64,000 bases of DNA from Pythium myriotylum (lineage: Eukaryota > Oomycota > Peronosporomycetes > Pythiales > Pythiaceae), in NCBI GenBank assembly GCA_023091665.1, contig JALJCQ010000021.1:1-64000 (forward strand). Reading direction: 5' to 3'. Under the pieces are notes generated by a model. It was not told the origin of the DNA. It saw nothing but the letters and a program-made list of their open reading frames with translations, and made no database searches. Position numbers and translations under genes: made by a program. The number at the start of each line of letters is the position of its first letter. Position 1 is the first letter of the stretch. Below, in pieces: positions 14,575 to 27,698 of the stretch.

Positions 14575-14757
14575 AAAAGACAAAGAGGCAAGGCGGGAAC
14601 CAAGCAACACGACAGAAAGAAGCAATACTAGGAAGAGGAGGTGAGACTACAGAGAAAGAGGCGAGACTAGAAAGAACGAAGACTAGGCAAAAACAGAGAA
14701 ACAACGAAGACGGGGAGACGGGATGGCGGGAAGAAGAAGAGAAACTAAAACACACAC
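14575..14757 (+). repeat. Purine-rich tract of unit 1
   Basis: About 180 bp dominated by GA, GAA and GAGA runs on the + strand, opposite in strand bias to the pyrimidine tract of the same unit. It is not a simple repeat and is well conserved between units. One unit has a private A-to-T change near 56243. Confidence 0.7.
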
Positions 14758-14816
14758 GGCAACTGACCGCCAACAACAGCAGGCAGCAAAGCCACTCGCC
14801 AGGCACACACATTAAT

Positions 14817-14881
14817 ACACAGACACATAGACACATACAACAACACAAAGACACACAGACACACAGACGCACAGACACACG
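14817..14881 (+). repeat. CACAGA-type tract of unit 1
   Basis: ACACAG and ACACAT blocks. It is expanded by 24 bp in the units that precede tRNA copies 33 and 36 (near 57844 and 62010). The base after this tract distinguishes two unit types, CGGATACG and CAGATACG. Confidence 0.8.
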
Positions 14882-15228
14882 GATACGACGAATGCGAACG
14901 TGCATAAACCGTGAGTTCTGCGCGAGTCGAATAGATGGGGTGCACTGTCCAGTCAAGTTCGGTGATGACGATGGGAGCCGAGGTGGCTTTGGCTTTTGGT
15001 GTGGAGTCGCGTGGAAGGTGTCTCCGCTGTCGAGCGCACGGCGAGATCAACGCGTTGGGGTGAGTGGCGAGTTGGTGTTGGTGTTGGTCTACGATACGAA
15101 TGCGTGGTGTGGAGCGTGGAGGGTGTTGTTAGAGTGTGTGGGAAGTTGTGTGGTGATGTGTTGTTTTGTCCTGGCGTGTTGTGTGTAAGTGTAGTGATGG
15201 GTGGGTCAAAAAGTGTCAATATTGGCGT
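14882..15228 (+). other. GT-rich segment upstream of tRNA copy 2
   Basis: About 350 bp with several TTGGTG and GTGTTG runs. Just before the tRNA, GTGTCA occurs twice, the second overlapping the 5' end of the tRNA, and an AATATT motif lies 17-22 bp upstream that might position TFIIIB. No protein gene is visible. Confidence 0.5.
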
Positions 15229-15310
15229 GTCAGTTTGCCCGAGTGGTCTAAGGGGTTACGTTCAGGTCGTAATGTATTCGTACTCGTGGGTTCAAATCCC
15301 ACAGCTGACA
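15229..15310 (+). tRNA. tRNA-Leu(CAG), copy 2
   Basis: Intact cloverleaf with a complete GTGGG/CCCAC T stem and B box GGTTCAAATCC; this is the reference form. Heptamers follow at 15876-15952 (11). Next copy 1378 bp on. Confidence 0.95.
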
Positions 15311-16606
15311 TTTTGACACGTTTTGCACCGACACACAACACACAAACACAAACACACACACAAACACAAACACACACAACACACACACCAACACACAAGC
15401 ACCCACCACACCCATGCCCTTACACACCACCCACAACCACCCCCTCCTCCCCTCCCCCACCACCACACGTCTCCCTTCTCCCCCTCTCTCTCTCTCCTCC
15501 TCCTCCTCCTCCTCTCTCTCTCTCTCTCCTCCCTCTCCTCCCCTCTTCGCCTCTTCCCACACCATGACCTTTTGAGGCGCTGTCTCCTGACCGGGTCCTG
15601 TCCATTCATTACCCGTCGCATTGCATTGCCCGGAGTCCGCTGTCCCGACACCCATGAAGTGTGTCCAATCTTTGCCGCTGTTGGTTCTCCTTGCCTGGCA
15701 TGACCGCCGTGTTGGGTGGAGCGGTGGCGGGAGAACGTGTTGCTTGGTGATTGCGTGCTTTGTTCGTGGATATCTGTTGTTTGTGTGTGGCGTGAAGCCC
15801 CGAGTCAAATTCTGGAGTAGCCCAGTGTCCTCGGAGCGCGAGGCAAGCGTTGGGAGCACTCGTGTCTGTCTGGACAAAGGGCAAAGGGCAAAGGGCAAAG
15901 GGCAAAGGGCAAAGGGCAAAGGGCAAAGGGCAAAGGGCAAAGGGCAAAGGGCAAAAGACAAAGAGGCAAGGCGGGAACCAAGCAACACGACAGAAAGAAG
16001 CAATACTAGGAAGAGGAGGTGAGACTACAGAGAAAGAGGCGAGACTAGAAAGAACGAAGACTAGGCAAAAACAGAGAAACAACGAAGACGGGGAGACGGG
16101 ATGGCGGGAAGAAGAAGAGAAACTAAAACACACACGGCAACTGACCGCCAACAACAGCAGGCAGCAAAGCCACTCGCCAGGCACACACATTAATACACAG
16201 ACACATAGACACATACAACAACACAAAGACACACAGACACACAGACGCACAGACACACGGATACGACGAATGCGAACGTGCATAAACCGTGAGTTCTGCG
16301 CGAGTCGAATAGATGGGGTGCACTGTCCAGTCAAGTTCGGTGATGACGATGGGAGCCGAGGTGGCTTTGGCTTTTGGTGTGGAGTCGCGTGGAAGGTGTC
16401 TCCGCTGTCGAGCGCACGGCGAGATCAACGCGTTGGGGTGAGTGGCGAGTTGGTGTTGGTGTTGGTCTACGATACGAATGCGTGGTGTGGAGCGTGGAGG
16501 GTGTTGTTAGAGTGTGTGGGAAGTTGTGTGGTGATGTGTTGTTTTGTCCTGGCGTGTTGTGTGTAAGTGTAGTGATGGGTGGGTCAAAAAGTGTCAATAT
16601 TGGCGT

Positions 16607-16688
16607 GTCAGTTTGCCCGAGTGGTCTAAGGGGTTACGTTCAGGTCGTAATGTATTCGTACTCGTGGGTTCAAATCCCACAGCTGACA
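16607..16688 (+). tRNA. tRNA-Leu(CAG), copy 3
   Basis: Intact reference form. Heptamers 17254-17323 (10). Next copy 1371 bp on. Confidence 0.95.
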
Positions 16689-17977
16689 TTTTGACACGTT
16701 TTGCACCGACACACAACACACAAACACAAACACACACACAAACACAAACACACACAACACACACACCAACACACAAGCACCCACCACACCCATGCCCTTA
16801 CACACCACCCACAACCACCCCCTCCTCCCCTCCCCCACCACCACACGTCTCCCTTCTCCCCCTCTCTCTCTCTCCTCCTCCTCCTCCTCCTCTCTCTCTC
16901 TCTCTCCTCCCTCTCCTCCCCTCTTCGCCTCTTCCCACACCATGACCTTTTGAGGCGCTGTCTCCTGACCGGGTCCTGTCCATTCATTACCCGTCGCATT
17001 GCATTGCCCGGAGTCCGCTGTCCCGACACCCATGAAGTGTGTCCAATCTTTGCCGCTGTTGGTTCTCCTTGCCTGGCATGACCGCCGTGTTGGGTGGAGC
17101 GGTGGCGGGAGAACGTGTTGCTTGGTGATTGCGTGCTTTGTTCGTGGATATCTGTTGTTTGTGTGTGGCGTGAAGCCCCGAGTCAAATTCTGGAGTAGCC
17201 CAGTGTCCTCGGAGCGCGAGGCAAGCGTTGGGAGCACTCGTGTCTGTCTGGACAAAGGGCAAAGGGCAAAGGGCAAAGGGCAAAGGGCAAAGGGCAAAGG
17301 GCAAAGGGCAAAGGGCAAAGGGCAAAAGACAAAGAGGCAAGGCGGGAACCAAGCAACACGACAGAAAGAAGCAATACTAGGAAGAGGAGGTGAGACTACA
17401 GAGAAAGAGGCGAGACTAGAAAGAACGAAGACTAGGCAAAAACAGAGAAACAACGAAGACGGGGAGACGGGATGGCGGGAAGAAGAAGAGAAACTAAAAC
17501 ACACACGGCAACTGACCGCCAACAACAGCAGGCAGCAAAGCCACTCGCCAGGCACACACATTAATACACAGACACATAGACACATACAACAACACAAAGA
17601 CACACAGACACACAGACGCACAGACACACGGATACGACGAATGCGAACGTGCATAAACCGTGAGTTCTGCGCGAGTCGAATAGATGGGGTGCACTGTCCA
17701 GTCAAGTTCGGTGATGACGATGGGAGCCGAGGTGGCTTTGGCTTTTGGTGTGGAGTCGCGTGGAAGGTGTCTCCGCTGTCGAGCGCACGGCGAGATCAAC
17801 GCGTTGGGGTGAGTGGCGAGTTGGTGTTGGTGTTGGTCTACGATACGAATGCGTGGTGTGGAGCGTGGAGGGTGTTGTTAGAGTGTGTGGGAAGTTGTGT
17901 GGTGATGTGTTGTTTTGTCCTGGCGTGTTGTGTGTAAGTGTAGTGATGGGTGGGTCAAAAAGTGTCAATATTGGCGT

Positions 17978-18059
17978 GTCAGTTTGCCCGAGTGGTCTAA
18001 GGGGTTACGTTCAGGTCGTAATGTATTCGTACTCGTGGGTTCAAATCCCACAGCTGACA
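17978..18059 (+). tRNA. tRNA-Leu(CAG), copy 4
   Basis: Intact. Heptamers 18625-18694 (10). Next copy 1371 bp on; same length as the previous unit. Confidence 0.95.
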
Positions 18060-19348
18060 TTTTGACACGTTTTGCACCGACACACAACACACAAACACAA
18101 ACACACACACAAACACAAACACACACAACACACACACCAACACACAAGCACCCACCACACCCATGCCCTTACACACCACCCACAACCACCCCCTCCTCCC
18201 CTCCCCCACCACCACACGTCTCCCTTCTCCCCCTCTCTCTCTCTCCTCCTCCTCCTCCTCCTCTCTCTCTCTCTCTCCTCCCTCTCCTCCCCTCTTCGCC
18301 TCTTCCCACACCATGACCTTTTGAGGCGCTGTCTCCTGACCGGGTCCTGTCCATTCATTACCCGTCGCATTGCATTGCCCGGAGTCCGCTGTCCCGACAC
18401 CCATGAAGTGTGTCCAATCTTTGCCGCTGTTGGTTCTCCTTGCCTGGCATGACCGCCGTGTTGGGTGGAGCGGTGGCGGGAGAACGTGTTGCTTGGTGAT
18501 TGCGTGCTTTGTTCGTGGATATCTGTTGTTTGTGTGTGGCGTGAAGCCCCGAGTCAAATTCTGGAGTAGCCCAGTGTCCTCGGAGCGCGAGGCAAGCGTT
18601 GGGAGCACTCGTGTCTGTCTGGACAAAGGGCAAAGGGCAAAGGGCAAAGGGCAAAGGGCAAAGGGCAAAGGGCAAAGGGCAAAGGGCAAAGGGCAAAAGA
18701 CAAAGAGGCAAGGCGGGAACCAAGCAACACGACAGAAAGAAGCAATACTAGGAAGAGGAGGTGAGACTACAGAGAAAGAGGCGAGACTAGAAAGAACGAA
18801 GACTAGGCAAAAACAGAGAAACAACGAAGACGGGGAGACGGGATGGCGGGAAGAAGAAGAGAAACTAAAACACACACGGCAACTGACCGCCAACAACAGC
18901 AGGCAGCAAAGCCACTCGCCAGGCACACACATTAATACACAGACACATAGACACATACAACAACACAAAGACACACAGACACACAGACGCACAGACACAC
19001 GGATACGACGAATGCGAACGTGCATAAACCGTGAGTTCTGCGCGAGTCGAATAGATGGGGTGCACTGTCCAGTCAAGTTCGGTGATGACGATGGGAGCCG
19101 AGGTGGCTTTGGCTTTTGGTGTGGAGTCGCGTGGAAGGTGTCTCCGCTGTCGAGCGCACGGCGAGATCAACGCGTTGGGGTGAGTGGCGAGTTGGTGTTG
19201 GTGTTGGTCTACGATACGAATGCGTGGTGTGGAGCGTGGAGGGTGTTGTTAGAGTGTGTGGGAAGTTGTGTGGTGATGTGTTGTTTTGTCCTGGCGTGTT
19301 GTGTGTAAGTGTAGTGATGGGTGGGTCAAAAAGTGTCAATATTGGCGT

Positions 19349-19430
19349 GTCAGTTTGCCCGAGTGGTCTAAGGGGTTACGTTCAGGTCGTAATGTATTCG
19401 TACTCGTGGGTTCAAATCCCACAGCTGACA
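19349..19430 (+). tRNA. tRNA-Leu(CAG), copy 5
   Basis: Intact. Heptamers 19996-20072 (11). Next copy 1378 bp on. Confidence 0.95.
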
Positions 19431-20726
19431 TTTTGACACGTTTTGCACCGACACACAACACACAAACACAAACACACACACAAACACAAACACACACAAC
19501 ACACACACCAACACACAAGCACCCACCACACCCATGCCCTTACACACCACCCACAACCACCCCCTCCTCCCCTCCCCCACCACCACACGTCTCCCTTCTC
19601 CCCCTCTCTCTCTCTCCTCCTCCTCCTCCTCCTCTCTCTCTCTCTCTCCTCCCTCTCCTCCCCTCTTCGCCTCTTCCCACACCATGACCTTTTGAGGCGC
19701 TGTCTCCTGACCGGGTCCTGTCCATTCATTACCCGTCGCATTGCATTGCCCGGAGTCCGCTGTCCCGACACCCATGAAGTGTGTCCAATCTTTGCCGCTG
19801 TTGGTTCTCCTTGCCTGGCATGACCGCCGTGTTGGGTGGAGCGGTGGCGGGAGAACGTGTTGCTTGGTGATTGCGTGCTTTGTTCGTGGATATCTGTTGT
19901 TTGTGTGTGGCGTGAAGCCCCGAGTCAAATTCTGGAGTAGCCCAGTGTCCTCGGAGCGCGAGGCAAGCGTTGGGAGCACTCGTGTCTGTCTGGACAAAGG
20001 GCAAAGGGCAAAGGGCAAAGGGCAAAGGGCAAAGGGCAAAGGGCAAAGGGCAAAGGGCAAAGGGCAAAGGGCAAAAGACAAAGAGGCAAGGCGGGAACCA
20101 AGCAACACGACAGAAAGAAGCAATACTAGGAAGAGGAGGTGAGACTACAGAGAAAGAGGCGAGACTAGAAAGAACGAAGACTAGGCAAAAACAGAGAAAC
20201 AACGAAGACGGGGAGACGGGATGGCGGGAAGAAGAAGAGAAACTAAAACACACACGGCAACTGACCGCCAACAACAGCAGGCAGCAAAGCCACTCGCCAG
20301 GCACACACATTAATACACAGACACATAGACACATACAACAACACAAAGACACACAGACACACAGACGCACAGACACACGGATACGACGAATGCGAACGTG
20401 CATAAACCGTGAGTTCTGCGCGAGTCGAATAGATGGGGTGCACTGTCCAGTCAAGTTCGGTGATGACGATGGGAGCCGAGGTGGCTTTGGCTTTTGGTGT
20501 GGAGTCGCGTGGAAGGTGTCTCCGCTGTCGAGCGCACGGCGAGATCAACGCGTTGGGGTGAGTGGCGAGTTGGTGTTGGTGTTGGTCTACGATACGAATG
20601 CGTGGTGTGGAGCGTGGAGGGTGTTGTTAGAGTGTGTGGGAAGTTGTGTGGTGATGTGTTGTTTTGTCCTGGCGTGTTGTGTGTAAGTGTAGTGATGGGT
20701 GGGTCAAAAAGTGTCAATATTGGCGT

Positions 20727-20808
20727 GTCAGTTTGCCCGAGTGGTCTAAGGGGTTACGTTCAGGTCGTAATGTATTCGTACTCGTGGGTTCAAATCCCAC
20801 AGCTGACA
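20727..20808 (+). tRNA. tRNA-Leu(CAG), copy 6
   Basis: Intact. Heptamers 21374-21457 (12). Next copy 1385 bp on. Confidence 0.95.
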
Positions 20809-22111
20809 TTTTGACACGTTTTGCACCGACACACAACACACAAACACAAACACACACACAAACACAAACACACACAACACACACACCAACACACAAGCAC
20901 CCACCACACCCATGCCCTTACACACCACCCACAACCACCCCCTCCTCCCCTCCCCCACCACCACACGTCTCCCTTCTCCCCCTCTCTCTCTCTCCTCCTC
21001 CTCCTCCTCCTCTCTCTCTCTCTCTCCTCCCTCTCCTCCCCTCTTCGCCTCTTCCCACACCATGACCTTTTGAGGCGCTGTCTCCTGACCGGGTCCTGTC
21101 CATTCATTACCCGTCGCATTGCATTGCCCGGAGTCCGCTGTCCCGACACCCATGAAGTGTGTCCAATCTTTGCCGCTGTTGGTTCTCCTTGCCTGGCATG
21201 ACCGCCGTGTTGGGTGGAGCGGTGGCGGGAGAACGTGTTGCTTGGTGATTGCGTGCTTTGTTCGTGGATATCTGTTGTTTGTGTGTGGCGTGAAGCCCCG
21301 AGTCAAATTCTGGAGTAGCCCAGTGTCCTCGGAGCGCGAGGCAAGCGTTGGGAGCACTCGTGTCTGTCTGGACAAAGGGCAAAGGGCAAAGGGCAAAGGG
21401 CAAAGGGCAAAGGGCAAAGGGCAAAGGGCAAAGGGCAAAGGGCAAAGGGCAAAGGGCAAAAGACAAAGAGGCAAGGCGGGAACCAAGCAACACGACAGAA
21501 AGAAGCAATACTAGGAAGAGGAGGTGAGACTACAGAGAAAGAGGCGAGACTAGAAAGAACGAAGACTAGGCAAAAACAGAGAAACAACGAAGACGGGGAG
21601 ACGGGATGGCGGGAAGAAGAAGAGAAACTAAAACACACACGGCAACTGACCGCCAACAACAGCAGGCAGCAAAGCCACTCGCCAGGCACACACATTAATA
21701 CACAGACACATAGACACATACAACAACACAAAGACACACAGACACACAGACGCACAGACACACGGATACGACGAATGCGAACGTGCATAAACCGTGAGTT
21801 CTGCGCGAGTCGAATAGATGGGGTGCACTGTCCAGTCAAGTTCGGTGATGACGATGGGAGCCGAGGTGGCTTTGGCTTTTGGTGTGGAGTCGCGTGGAAG
21901 GTGTCTCCGCTGTCGAGCGCACGGCGAGATCAACGCGTTGGGGTGAGTGGCGAGTTGGTGTTGGTGTTGGTCTACGATACGAATGCGTGGTGTGGAGCGT
22001 GGAGGGTGTTGTTAGAGTGTGTGGGAAGTTGTGTGGTGATGTGTTGTTTTGTCCTGGCGTGTTGTGTGTAAGTGTAGTGATGGGTGGGTCAAAAAGTGTC
22101 AATATTGGCGT

Positions 22112-22193
22112 GTCAGTTTGCCCGAGTGGTCTAAGGGGTTACGTTCAGGTCGTAATGTATTCGTACTCGTGGGTTCAAATCCCACAGCTGACA
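22112..22193 (+). tRNA. tRNA-Leu(CAG), copy 7
   Basis: Intact. Heptamers 22759-22835 (11). Next copy 1378 bp on. Confidence 0.95.
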
Positions 22194-23489
22194 TTTTGAC
22201 ACGTTTTGCACCGACACACAACACACAAACACAAACACACACACAAACACAAACACACACAACACACACACCAACACACAAGCACCCACCACACCCATGC
22301 CCTTACACACCACCCACAACCACCCCCTCCTCCCCTCCCCCACCACCACACGTCTCCCTTCTCCCCCTCTCTCTCTCTCCTCCTCCTCCTCCTCCTCTCT
22401 CTCTCTCTCTCCTCCCTCTCCTCCCCTCTTCGCCTCTTCCCACACCATGACCTTTTGAGGCGCTGTCTCCTGACCGGGTCCTGTCCATTCATTACCCGTC
22501 GCATTGCATTGCCCGGAGTCCGCTGTCCCGACACCCATGAAGTGTGTCCAATCTTTGCCGCTGTTGGTTCTCCTTGCCTGGCATGACCGCCGTGTTGGGT
22601 GGAGCGGTGGCGGGAGAACGTGTTGCTTGGTGATTGCGTGCTTTGTTCGTGGATATCTGTTGTTTGTGTGTGGCGTGAAGCCCCGAGTCAAATTCTGGAG
22701 TAGCCCAGTGTCCTCGGAGCGCGAGGCAAGCGTTGGGAGCACTCGTGTCTGTCTGGACAAAGGGCAAAGGGCAAAGGGCAAAGGGCAAAGGGCAAAGGGC
22801 AAAGGGCAAAGGGCAAAGGGCAAAGGGCAAAGGGCAAAAGACAAAGAGGCAAGGCGGGAACCAAGCAACACGACAGAAAGAAGCAATACTAGGAAGAGGA
22901 GGTGAGACTACAGAGAAAGAGGCGAGACTAGAAAGAACGAAGACTAGGCAAAAACAGAGAAACAACGAAGACGGGGAGACGGGATGGCGGGAAGAAGAAG
23001 AGAAACTAAAACACACACGGCAACTGACCGCCAACAACAGCAGGCAGCAAAGCCACTCGCCAGGCACACACATTAATACACAGACACATAGACACATACA
23101 ACAACACAAAGACACACAGACACACAGACGCACAGACACACGGATACGACGAATGCGAACGTGCATAAACCGTGAGTTCTGCGCGAGTCGAATAGATGGG
23201 GTGCACTGTCCAGTCAAGTTCGGTGATGACGATGGGAGCCGAGGTGGCTTTGGCTTTTGGTGTGGAGTCGCGTGGAAGGTGTCTCCGCTGTCGAGCGCAC
23301 GGCGAGATCAACGCGTTGGGGTGAGTGGCGAGTTGGTGTTGGTGTTGGTCTACGATACGAATGCGTGGTGTGGAGCGTGGAGGGTGTTGTTAGAGTGTGT
23401 GGGAAGTTGTGTGGTGATGTGTTGTTTTGTCCTGGCGTGTTGTGTGTAAGTGTAGTGATGGGTGGGTCAAAAAGTGTCAATATTGGCGT

Positions 23490-23571
23490 GTCAGTTTGCC
23501 CGAGTGGTCTAAGGGGTTACGTTCAGGTCGTAATGTATTCGTACTCGTGGCTTCAAATCCCACAGCTGACA
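23490..23571 (+). tRNA. tRNA-Leu(CAG), copy 8, T-stem variant
   Basis: Carries the same G53-to-C change as copy 1 (GTGGC instead of GTGGG). Heptamers 24137-24213 (11). Next copy 1378 bp on. Confidence 0.75.
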
Positions 23572-24867
23572 TTTTGACACGTTTTGCACCGACACACAAC
23601 ACACAAACACAAACACACACACAAACACAAACACACACAACACACACACCAACACACAAGCACCCACCACACCCATGCCCTTACACACCACCCACAACCA
23701 CCCCCTCCTCCCCTCCCCCACCACCACACGTCTCCCTTCTCCCCCTCTCTCTCTCTCCTCCTCCTCCTCCTCCTCTCTCTCTCTCTCTCCTCCCTCTCCT
23801 CCCCTCTTCGCCTCTTCCCACACCATGACCTTTTGAGGCGCTGTCTCCTGACCGGGTCCTGTCCATTCATTACCCGTCGCATTGCATTGCCCGGAGTCCG
23901 CTGTCCCGACACCCATGAAGTGTGTCCAATCTTTGCCGCTGTTGGTTCTCCTTGCCTGGCATGACCGCCGTGTTGGGTGGAGCGGTGGCGGGAGAACGTG
24001 TTGCTTGGTGATTGCGTGCTTTGTTCGTGGATATCTGTTGTTTGTGTGTGGCGTGAAGCCCCGAGTCAAATTCTGGAGTAGCCCAGTGTCCTCGGAGCGC
24101 GAGGCAAGCGTTGGGAGCACTCGTGTCTGTCTGGACAAAGGGCAAAGGGCAAAGGGCAAAGGGCAAAGGGCAAAGGGCAAAGGGCAAAGGGCAAAGGGCA
24201 AAGGGCAAAGGGCAAAAGACAAAGAGGCAAGGCGGGAACCAAGCAACACGACAGAAAGAAGCAATACTAGGAAGAGGAGGTGAGACTACAGAGAAAGAGG
24301 CGAGACTAGAAAGAACGAAGACTAGGCAAAAACAGAGAAACAACGAAGACGGGGAGACGGGATGGCGGGAAGAAGAAGAGAAACTAAAACACACACGGCA
24401 ACTGACCGCCAACAACAGCAGGCAGCAAAGCCACTCGCCAGGCACACACATTAATACACAGACACATAGACACATACAACAACACAAAGACACACAGACA
24501 CACAGACGCACAGACACACGGATACGACGAATGCGAACGTGCATAAACCGTGAGTTCTGCGCGAGTCGAATAGATGGGGTGCACTGTCCAGTCAAGTTCG
24601 GTGATGACGATGGGAGCCGAGGTGGCTTTGGCTTTTGGTGTGGAGTCGCGTGGAAGGTGTCTCCGCTGTCGAGCGCACGGCGAGATCAACGCGTTGGGGT
24701 GAGTGGCGAGTTGGTGTTGGTGTTGGTCTACGATACGAATGCGTGGTGTGGAGCGTGGAGGGTGTTGTTAGAGTGTGTGGGAAGTTGTGTGGTGATGTGT
24801 TGTTTTGTCCTGGCGTGTTGTGTGTAAGTGTAGTGATGGGTGGGTCAAAAAGTGTCAATATTGGCGT

Positions 24868-24949
24868 GTCAGTTTGCCCGAGTGGTCTAAGGGGTTACGT
24901 TCAGGTCGTAATGTATTCGTACTCGTGGGTTCAAATCCCACAGCTGACA
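24868..24949 (+). tRNA. tRNA-Leu(CAG), copy 9
   Basis: Intact, although both neighbours are G53C variants. Heptamers 25515-25591 (11). Next copy 1378 bp on. Confidence 0.95.
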
Positions 24950-26245
24950 TTTTGACACGTTTTGCACCGACACACAACACACAAACACAAACACACACAC
25001 AAACACAAACACACACAACACACACACCAACACACAAGCACCCACCACACCCATGCCCTTACACACCACCCACAACCACCCCCTCCTCCCCTCCCCCACC
25101 ACCACACGTCTCCCTTCTCCCCCTCTCTCTCTCTCCTCCTCCTCCTCCTCCTCTCTCTCTCTCTCTCCTCCCTCTCCTCCCCTCTTCGCCTCTTCCCACA
25201 CCATGACCTTTTGAGGCGCTGTCTCCTGACCGGGTCCTGTCCATTCATTACCCGTCGCATTGCATTGCCCGGAGTCCGCTGTCCCGACACCCATGAAGTG
25301 TGTCCAATCTTTGCCGCTGTTGGTTCTCCTTGCCTGGCATGACCGCCGTGTTGGGTGGAGCGGTGGCGGGAGAACGTGTTGCTTGGTGATTGCGTGCTTT
25401 GTTCGTGGATATCTGTTGTTTGTGTGTGGCGTGAAGCCCCGAGTCAAATTCTGGAGTAGCCCAGTGTCCTCGGAGCGCGAGGCAAGCGTTGGGAGCACTC
25501 GTGTCTGTCTGGACAAAGGGCAAAGGGCAAAGGGCAAAGGGCAAAGGGCAAAGGGCAAAGGGCAAAGGGCAAAGGGCAAAGGGCAAAGGGCAAAAGACAA
25601 AGAGGCAAGGCGGGAACCAAGCAACACGACAGAAAGAAGCAATACTAGGAAGAGGAGGTGAGACTACAGAGAAAGAGGCGAGACTAGAAAGAACGAAGAC
25701 TAGGCAAAAACAGAGAAACAACGAAGACGGGGAGACGGGATGGCGGGAAGAAGAAGAGAAACTAAAACACACACGGCAACTGACCGCCAACAACAGCAGG
25801 CAGCAAAGCCACTCGCCAGGCACACACATTAATACACAGACACATAGACACATACAACAACACAAAGACACACAGACACACAGACGCACAGACACACGGA
25901 TACGACGAATGCGAACGTGCATAAACCGTGAGTTCTGCGCGAGTCGAATAGATGGGGTGCACTGTCCAGTCAAGTTCGGTGATGACGATGGGAGCCGAGG
26001 TGGCTTTGGCTTTTGGTGTGGAGTCGCGTGGAAGGTGTCTCCGCTGTCGAGCGCACGGCGAGATCAACGCGTTGGGGTGAGTGGCGAGTTGGTGTTGGTG
26101 TTGGTCTACGATACGAATGCGTGGTGTGGAGCGTGGAGGGTGTTGTTAGAGTGTGTGGGAAGTTGTGTGGTGATGTGTTGTTTTGTCCTGGCGTGTTGTG
26201 TGTAAGTGTAGTGATGGGTGGGTCAAAAAGTGTCAATATTGGCGT

Positions 26246-26327
26246 GTCAGTTTGCCCGAGTGGTCTAAGGGGTTACGTTCAGGTCGTAATGTATTCGTAC
26301 TCGTGGCTTCAAATCCCACAGCTGACA
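26246..26327 (+). tRNA. tRNA-Leu(CAG), copy 10, T-stem variant
   Basis: G53-to-C variant. Heptamers 26893-26962 (10). Next copy 1371 bp on. Confidence 0.75.
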
Positions 26328-27616
26328 TTTTGACACGTTTTGCACCGACACACAACACACAAACACAAACACACACACAAACACAAACACACACAACACA
26401 CACACCAACACACAAGCACCCACCACACCCATGCCCTTACACACCACCCACAACCACCCCCTCCTCCCCTCCCCCACCACCACACGTCTCCCTTCTCCCC
26501 CTCTCTCTCTCTCCTCCTCCTCCTCCTCCTCTCTCTCTCTCTCTCCTCCCTCTCCTCCCCTCTTCGCCTCTTCCCACACCATGACCTTTTGAGGCGCTGT
26601 CTCCTGACCGGGTCCTGTCCATTCATTACCCGTCGCATTGCATTGCCCGGAGTCCGCTGTCCCGACACCCATGAAGTGTGTCCAATCTTTGCCGCTGTTG
26701 GTTCTCCTTGCCTGGCATGACCGCCGTGTTGGGTGGAGCGGTGGCGGGAGAACGTGTTGCTTGGTGATTGCGTGCTTTGTTCGTGGATATCTGTTGTTTG
26801 TGTGTGGCGTGAAGCCCCGAGTCAAATTCTGGAGTAGCCCAGTGTCCTCGGAGCGCGAGGCAAGCGTTGGGAGCACTCGTGTCTGTCTGGACAAAGGGCA
26901 AAGGGCAAAGGGCAAAGGGCAAAGGGCAAAGGGCAAAGGGCAAAGGGCAAAGGGCAAAGGGCAAAAGACAAAGAGGCAAGGCGGGAACCAAGCAACACGA
27001 CAGAAAGAAGCAATACTAGGAAGAGGAGGTGAGACTACAGAGAAAGAGGCGAGACTAGAAAGAACGAAGACTAGGCAAAAACAGAGAAACAACGAAGACG
27101 GGGAGACGGGATGGCGGGAAGAAGAAGAGAAACTAAAACACACACGGCAACTGACCGCCAACAACAGCAGGCAGCAAAGCCACTCGCCAGGCACACACAT
27201 TAATACACAGACACATAGACACATACAACAACACAAAGACACACAGACACACAGACGCACAGACACACGGATACGACGAATGCGAACGTGCATAAACCGT
27301 GAGTTCTGCGCGAGTCGAATAGATGGGGTGCACTGTCCAGTCAAGTTCGGTGATGACGATGGGAGCCGAGGTGGCTTTGGCTTTTGGTGTGGAGTCGCGT
27401 GGAAGGTGTCTCCGCTGTCGAGCGCACGGCGAGATCAACGCGTTGGGGTGAGTGGCGAGTTGGTGTTGGTGTTGGTCTACGATACGAATGCGTGGTGTGG
27501 AGCGTGGAGGGTGTTGTTAGAGTGTGTGGGAAGTTGTGTGGTGATGTGTTGTTTTGTCCTGGCGTGTTGTGTGTAAGTGTAGTGATGGGTGGGTCAAAAA
27601 GTGTCAATATTGGCGT

Positions 27617-27698
27617 GTCAGTTTGCCCGAGTGGTCTAAGGGGTTACGTTCAGGTCGTAATGTATTCGTACTCGTGGCTTCAAATCCCACAGCTGACA
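27617..27698 (+). tRNA. tRNA-Leu(CAG), copy 11, T-stem variant
   Basis: G53-to-C variant, adjacent to copy 10. Its pyrimidine tract has a shorter first CT run, the form that then appears in many downstream units. Heptamers 28260-28329 (10). Next copy 1367 bp on. Confidence 0.75.

Noticed and set aside
13856..14956. Long minus-strand frame across a satellite unit (366 codons) and its many relatives
   Set aside because: It is translated from simple repeats. The heptamer has a 21-base frame period that keeps frames open on both strands, length varies with repeat number, and it also overlaps the tRNA gene.
14229..15188. Plus-strand frame of about 300 codons spanning (AAAGGGC)n
   Set aside because: Same cause. 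It breaks or shifts whenever the heptamer number is not a multiple of three different from this unit, and no domain is visible.
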